Assembly: GCA_948676835.1 (NCBI GenBank)
Contig: CAPOZU010000003.1
Coordinates: 1-64,000, forward strand
Direction of reading: 5' to 3'
DNA: 64,000 bases
Source: an uncultured Clostridia bacterium
Lineage (GTDB): Bacteria; Bacillota; Clostridia; TANB77; CAG-508
Shown: positions 61,901 to 64,000 of the stretch, one piece after another
Numbering within the stretch: position 1 is the stretch's first letter
Layout: every line of letters starts with the position of its first letter
Made by a program: the position numbers and the translations under genes
Notes under the pieces: model-generated
What the model saw: only the letters and a program-made list of their open reading frames with translations
Databases searched by the model: none
What the model was told of the DNA's origin: nothing

Positions 61901-62399
61901 CTATTAAATCATATCTTTCATAGCCTAATAAAACTAATTTTTCTTTTAATTCTTCTAAATTAAAAGTATCTCCTACTTTTAATTTCATAACATTTTTATA
62001 TAGGCTTTCTTTTGTTATCATTTTTTGCATTGCAGCTTCAATTGTTGTTACTATAATTTTTTTATCTTTTTTTACTAACTTATTTAATACAGATATTCTT
62101 TTAAATAAAGTATCTTTACTTTCAGCAACATAATCGAAACTGATTACATCTCTTTTGGGAAATAATTTAACTTTTTCTCCAAAAAAAGCTAAATCTTTAA
62201 TAATTCTTTTTGCTTGCATTTCATTATAAGTGATTATACAAATAGGTTTTTCTGAGTAAAACTTAGTTGCATATGCCAAATGAACTTTGGCGCTATCGGT
62301 TAACCCTGATAACATTATAGGTGATGTACCTTTGTTTACTTCAAATAAGTAATCATTGAATTTTTTAACATTTGGTACAGTTTTTATAATAGAATTCAT
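58944..62399 (-). CDS. mfd: Transcription-repair coupling factor Mfd
   Basis: Large DNA translocase that removes stalled RNA polymerase and recruits UvrA. I favour ATG 62399 (AAGGT upstream), giving 1151 aa; a TTG 12 nt earlier is possible. A UvrB-like N-terminal region, the RNA-polymerase-interaction domain (around DYIVHRSHGIGQFIGV), helicase motifs LCGDVGYGKTEVAIRAAF (Walker A), IIDEEHRFGV (DExx box) and RIRGRVGRSD-like GRVGRSDKQAYAY are present. The C-terminal domain is complete. pth, its usual Firmicutes neighbour, is not in the window. Confidence 0.97.
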   Translation of the reverse strand: MNSIIKTVPNVKKFNDYLFEVNKGTSPIMLSGLTDSAKVHLAYATKFYSEKPICIITYNEMQAKRIIKDLAFFGEKVKLFPKRDVISFDYVAESKDTLFKRISVLNKLVKKDKKIIVTTIEAAMQKMITKESLYKNVMKLKVGDTFNLEELKEKLVLLGYERYDLIEGKGQFSVRGGIVDIATSVNSGVRIEFWGDEIDSIRKFSIASQRTVEMLEEIEIFPSYEFLLETDVDTVCEKILDKVYPKSVKEKVQDDVYQIKNGEFLTKIDKYFDCFYEKTNTLLDYLQDDCVIFLDEISKIKARAENISKDNNNLIKDLVEKNKIVPGILTKMEDYIKFSEGLQNKQVIYLEKQDVGFVDKQSMHAKRNGYSFSYREVNFFRSSMDLLFQELQEAINRGKQTVILGGSTENCRKLSTLLLEKNIPNIYTDFLEDDITLGCVNITPGAFSTGFEFYDANLLVISTDELFENTTKKRNKTPSVFKEGEKVVFADLKEGDYIVHRSHGIGQFIGVNTIKADGVTKDYIKLKYKDDDVLYVPTNSLDNIRKYVGPEKVGPRLNRLGSKEWQKTKERVKNNLREVAENLIQLYAKRQKMVGYAFSKDTPWQQEFEDNFKYVETDDQLRCIEEVKKDMEKPRPMDRLLCGDVGYGKTEVAIRAAFKSVMDQKQVVYLVPTTVLATQQYEEFKSRMADYPIRIELLNRFRTNKEQEETLKRVELGETDILVGTHRVLSKDVKFKDLGLLIIDEEHRFGVKAKEKIKEFKNSVDVLTMTATPIPRTLHMSIVGMRDMSVIYEPPQNRRPVQTYVLEYDPEVVKEAITRELERGGQVFYLFNNVEGIEKKANEINELVEDAKVEYAHGKMTGAQLENIMQDFVDGKSNVLVCTTILESGIDIPNANTIIVENADRLGLAQLYQIRGRVGRSDKQAYAYVTYRRDKNLTEVADKRLKAIKEFTEFGSGFKIAMRDLEIRGAGSLLGEIQHGHMDQIGYDMYCELLNQVVKEIQGEEIIEEIDIQIDLDVTSYIPEEYIKNSSQKIEVYQNIALCKNEEDIQNITDEIIDRYGQMTYEVENLLDIARIKILAREKNILKIAQKRENIIFYFDNEKFNFDIVDKFMKIYRNRIKFSPSKEPYITYKLADLKKVLEECKEFLERI

Positions 62400-62481
62400 G
62401 TTTACCTTCAATTTCCTTTCTTAAAATGACGCAGCTGTTAAATTTTAGCTGTTAAAATTTATTAAATTATATATATGATAA

Positions 62482-62500
62482 TAGGGACAAACTGTCCCTA
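62482..62500. repeat. REP-like palindrome TAGGGACA/TGTCCCTA
   Basis: TAGGGACA (62482-62489) and TGTCCCTA (62493-62500) form an 8-bp perfect palindrome with a 3-nt loop, between mfd and the ABC-F gene. No T tract follows on the minus strand, so it is not a classical terminator. The GGGACA...TGTCCC core resembles REP-type repeats. Confidence 0.4.
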
Positions 62501-62533
62501 AATTTTATAAAACGCTTTTATATTATATAACAA

Positions 62534-64000
62534 TTACACTAATTTTTCAAGGTTTTCTTGATATTCTTCCCAAGAATTCATATTATTTTCTATTTCACTT
62601 TTTAAAAAGTTTATTTTTTCTTGTATTTCACCAACCTTAATATAATCTGAATACACATCTTCTCTTGTAAGTTCGATTTGAAGATTTGATATCTCTTCTT
62701 CCCTTTTAGAAATCTCTTCCTCTATTTTTTTTATCTTCCTTTCTAATTTTTCTTTTTCTTTTAATGGATTTATATAAGTTTGTTTTTTAACCTTTTCAAT
62801 TTTTTCTTCTTGTAATTGCACTAAATTTTCAGCATTTCTTTTTTCTAAATAATATTCATATCCATATGGATAGTATGTTACTTTACCATTTTCAAAACTT
62901 AAAATTGAATCTGCAATTTTATTTACAAAAAATCTATCATGTGAAACAAATATTAATGTACCTGCATAGCTTTTTAGCATATCTTCTAAACTTTCTTTTC
63001 CTACTATATCCATATGGTTAGTTGGCTCATCAAGTATTAAAAGATTTGGTCCTCTTTTTAATATTTTACAAAGCGAAAGTCTTACTTTTTCTCCACCAGA
63101 TAACATTTTTATTTGTTTAAACACATCATCTCCCGAAAACATAAAAGCACCAAGAGAATTTCTTGCTTCTGTGACTGTAAGTTCTGGAAATTCATCATAA
63201 AAATCATCAAATACTGTTTTTTCTTGGTCTAATCCAAGCATTTGTTGGTCAAAATAGCCTATTTTAACATTATGTCCAAATATATAATTGCCACCTTTTT
63301 TTGCTACATTTCCTACTAAAGTTTTTAATAGAGTTGATTTTCCAGTTCCGTTACTTCCAATTATTCCAAGCTTTTGACCTTTATACAAGCTAACAGAGCA
63401 TCTTGACAAAGTATTTAAATATCCAATTTCTAACTCTTCTACTGTAAGAACATTGTTTCCGCTTTCACATTTTATTTCAAAATTTGTTTTAAATGTTTTT
63501 AAATCATATTTATTAGGGCATTCTACCTTAGCCATTCTTTCAACTTGTTTTAATTTTGATAATGCCATTTTAGCTTTTGTTGGTTTATATCTAAATCTAT
63601 CTGCTATTGCTTCAAGTCTTTTAATTTCTTTTTGTTGAAATTCAAAATCTTTTAATTGTCTTTCATAATTAATTCTTTTTTGTTTTTCAAAAAATTCATA
63701 ATCTCCTGCATATTCAGTAATTGCACCATATTCTATTTCATAAATCTTATCTACAATTTTATTCAAAAACATTCTATCATGAGATACAATTACAACTGCT
63801 TTTGGATAATTTTTTAAATAACTTTCTAGCCATTCAATTGTTGTTATATCTAAATGATTTGTTGGTTCATCTAAAAGCAATAAATCTGGCTTACTCAAAA
63901 GTAATTTTATAAATGCAATTTTGGTTCTTTGTCCCCCTGAAAATTCACTTATTTTTTTGTATTTATCTTCATTTGAAAATCCAAATTTATTTATTGCTGT
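62534..64000 (-). CDS. ABC-F family ATPase, 5' end beyond the window
   Basis: Soluble ABC protein with two nucleotide-binding domains and no membrane part; ABC-F proteins act on ribosomes as translation factors or antibiotic-resistance proteins. The gene runs off the right edge: translation continues upstream of 63898 through KISEFSGGQRTKIAFIK (first signature motif) to 64000. Seen here are the first Walker B (LLLLDEPTNHLD), the linker helices, the second Walker A (GSNGTGKST), signature LSGGEKVRLSLC and Walker B LLILDEPTNHMD. A C-terminal coiled coil (KEKEKLERKIKKIEEEISKREEE) ends it. Confidence 0.93.
   Translation of the reverse strand, partial: TAINKFGFSNEDKYKKISEFSGGQRTKIAFIKLLLSKPDLLLLDEPTNHLDITTIEWLESYLKNYPKAVVIVSHDRMFLNKIVDKIYEIEYGAITEYAGDYEFFEKQKRINYERQLKDFEFQQKEIKRLEAIADRFRYKPTKAKMALSKLKQVERMAKVECPNKYDLKTFKTNFEIKCESGNNVLTVEELEIGYLNTLSRCSVSLYKGQKLGIIGSNGTGKSTLLKTLVGNVAKKGGNYIFGHNVKIGYFDQQMLGLDQEKTVFDDFYDEFPELTVTEARNSLGAFMFSGDDVFKQIKMLSGGEKVRLSLCKILKRGPNLLILDEPTNHMDIVGKESLEDMLKSYAGTLIFVSHDRFFVNKIADSILSFENGKVTYYPYGYEYYLEKRNAENLVQLQEEKIEKVKKQTYINPLKEKEKLERKIKKIEEEISKREEEISNLQIELTREDVYSDYIKVGEIQEKINFLKSEIENNMNSWEEYQENLEKLV

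Noticed and set aside
62482..62500. Terminator of mfd's upstream neighbour or of mfd
   Set aside because: No T tract follows on the minus strand, and it lies upstream of mfd, downstream of nothing but the ABC-F stop side.

Overview
The window is AT-rich DNA (roughly 28-30% G+C by eye) from a spore-forming, anaerobic, low-GC Gram-positive bacterium of the class Clostridia, probably an uncultured gut-type lineage. The evidence is the spoIIA operon with sigF, spoIID, spoIIQ and an uninterrupted sigK, the heat-shock operon hrcA-grpE-dnaK-dnaJ with a CIRCE-like operator, pyruvate formate-lyase with its activase, and several Firmicutes-only families (WhiA, IreB, DUF1292, DUF4364, Mini-III, RbgA). 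TTG start codons behind good Shine-Dalgarno sites are common. Most genes lie on the minus strand.

Layout. 0.1-3.6 kb: sporulation block spoIIAA-spoIIAB-sigF-spoIID-spoIIQ with a sigma-H-like promoter. 3.7-14.2 kb: recD2, dnaJ, a MazG-like protein, dnaK, grpE, hrcA, hemW, whiA, prmC. 14.3-18.5 kb: accessory patch with a G+C-rich orphan gene, a 6S RNA, a bare promoter-terminator unit, a PflX-like radical SAM protein, a two-TM protein and a ComEC-like metallo-beta-lactamase protein. 18.5-22.9 kb: sigK, recN (LexA-like boxes), rdgB, tyrA. 23-28.3 kb: an Ig-like membrane protein, then a 4.5-kb island bounded by a direct repeat of the 3' end of tRNA-Glu and its terminator. The island has tandem 13-bp arm-type repeats but no integrase, and it encodes membrane proteins and a sigma factor fused to an extracytoplasmic PepSY-like region. 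28.3-33.9 kb: mrnC and rbgA, then a cassette of large serine recombinase, Schlafen/AlbA_2 protein and KilA-N protein, then an acetyltransferase.

34-41.2 kb: a second ComEC-like hydrolase and a membrane protein, the DUF1292-ruvX-ireB block, and a three-gene unit of a small VirB2-like membrane protein, a 956-aa TadZ/CpaE-like protein with a degenerate P-loop and nine acidic LPG repeats, and a GAF plus degenerate-GGDEF protein. 41.5-46.9 kb: DMT transporter, methionine gamma-lyase-like enzyme, cyclophilin lipoprotein, trmL, two small unknown genes, maf. 47.1-50.2 kb: pflB-pflA. 50.2-52.7 kb: thioester-type surface protein with a cut-short sorting signal, a sortase, and a branched inverted-repeat element. 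52.7-64 kb: two-component system, pepF, DUF4364 gene, SpoU methyltransferase, an 85-aa orphan, mfd, and an ABC-F gene running off the right edge.

The observations most worth following are: (1) two distant copies (about 6.0 and 46.2 kb) of a double-hairpin element with an identical 17-nt loop and compensatory stem changes; (2) the tRNA-Glu island with its sigma-PepSY fusion; (3) the TadZ-like/GAF-GGDEF-like operon; (4) the branched inverted repeat at 52.5 kb; (5) the recombinase/AlbA/KilA-N cassette whose recombinase lacks a standard start codon. All functional statements rest on reading motifs by eye; no database search was run.
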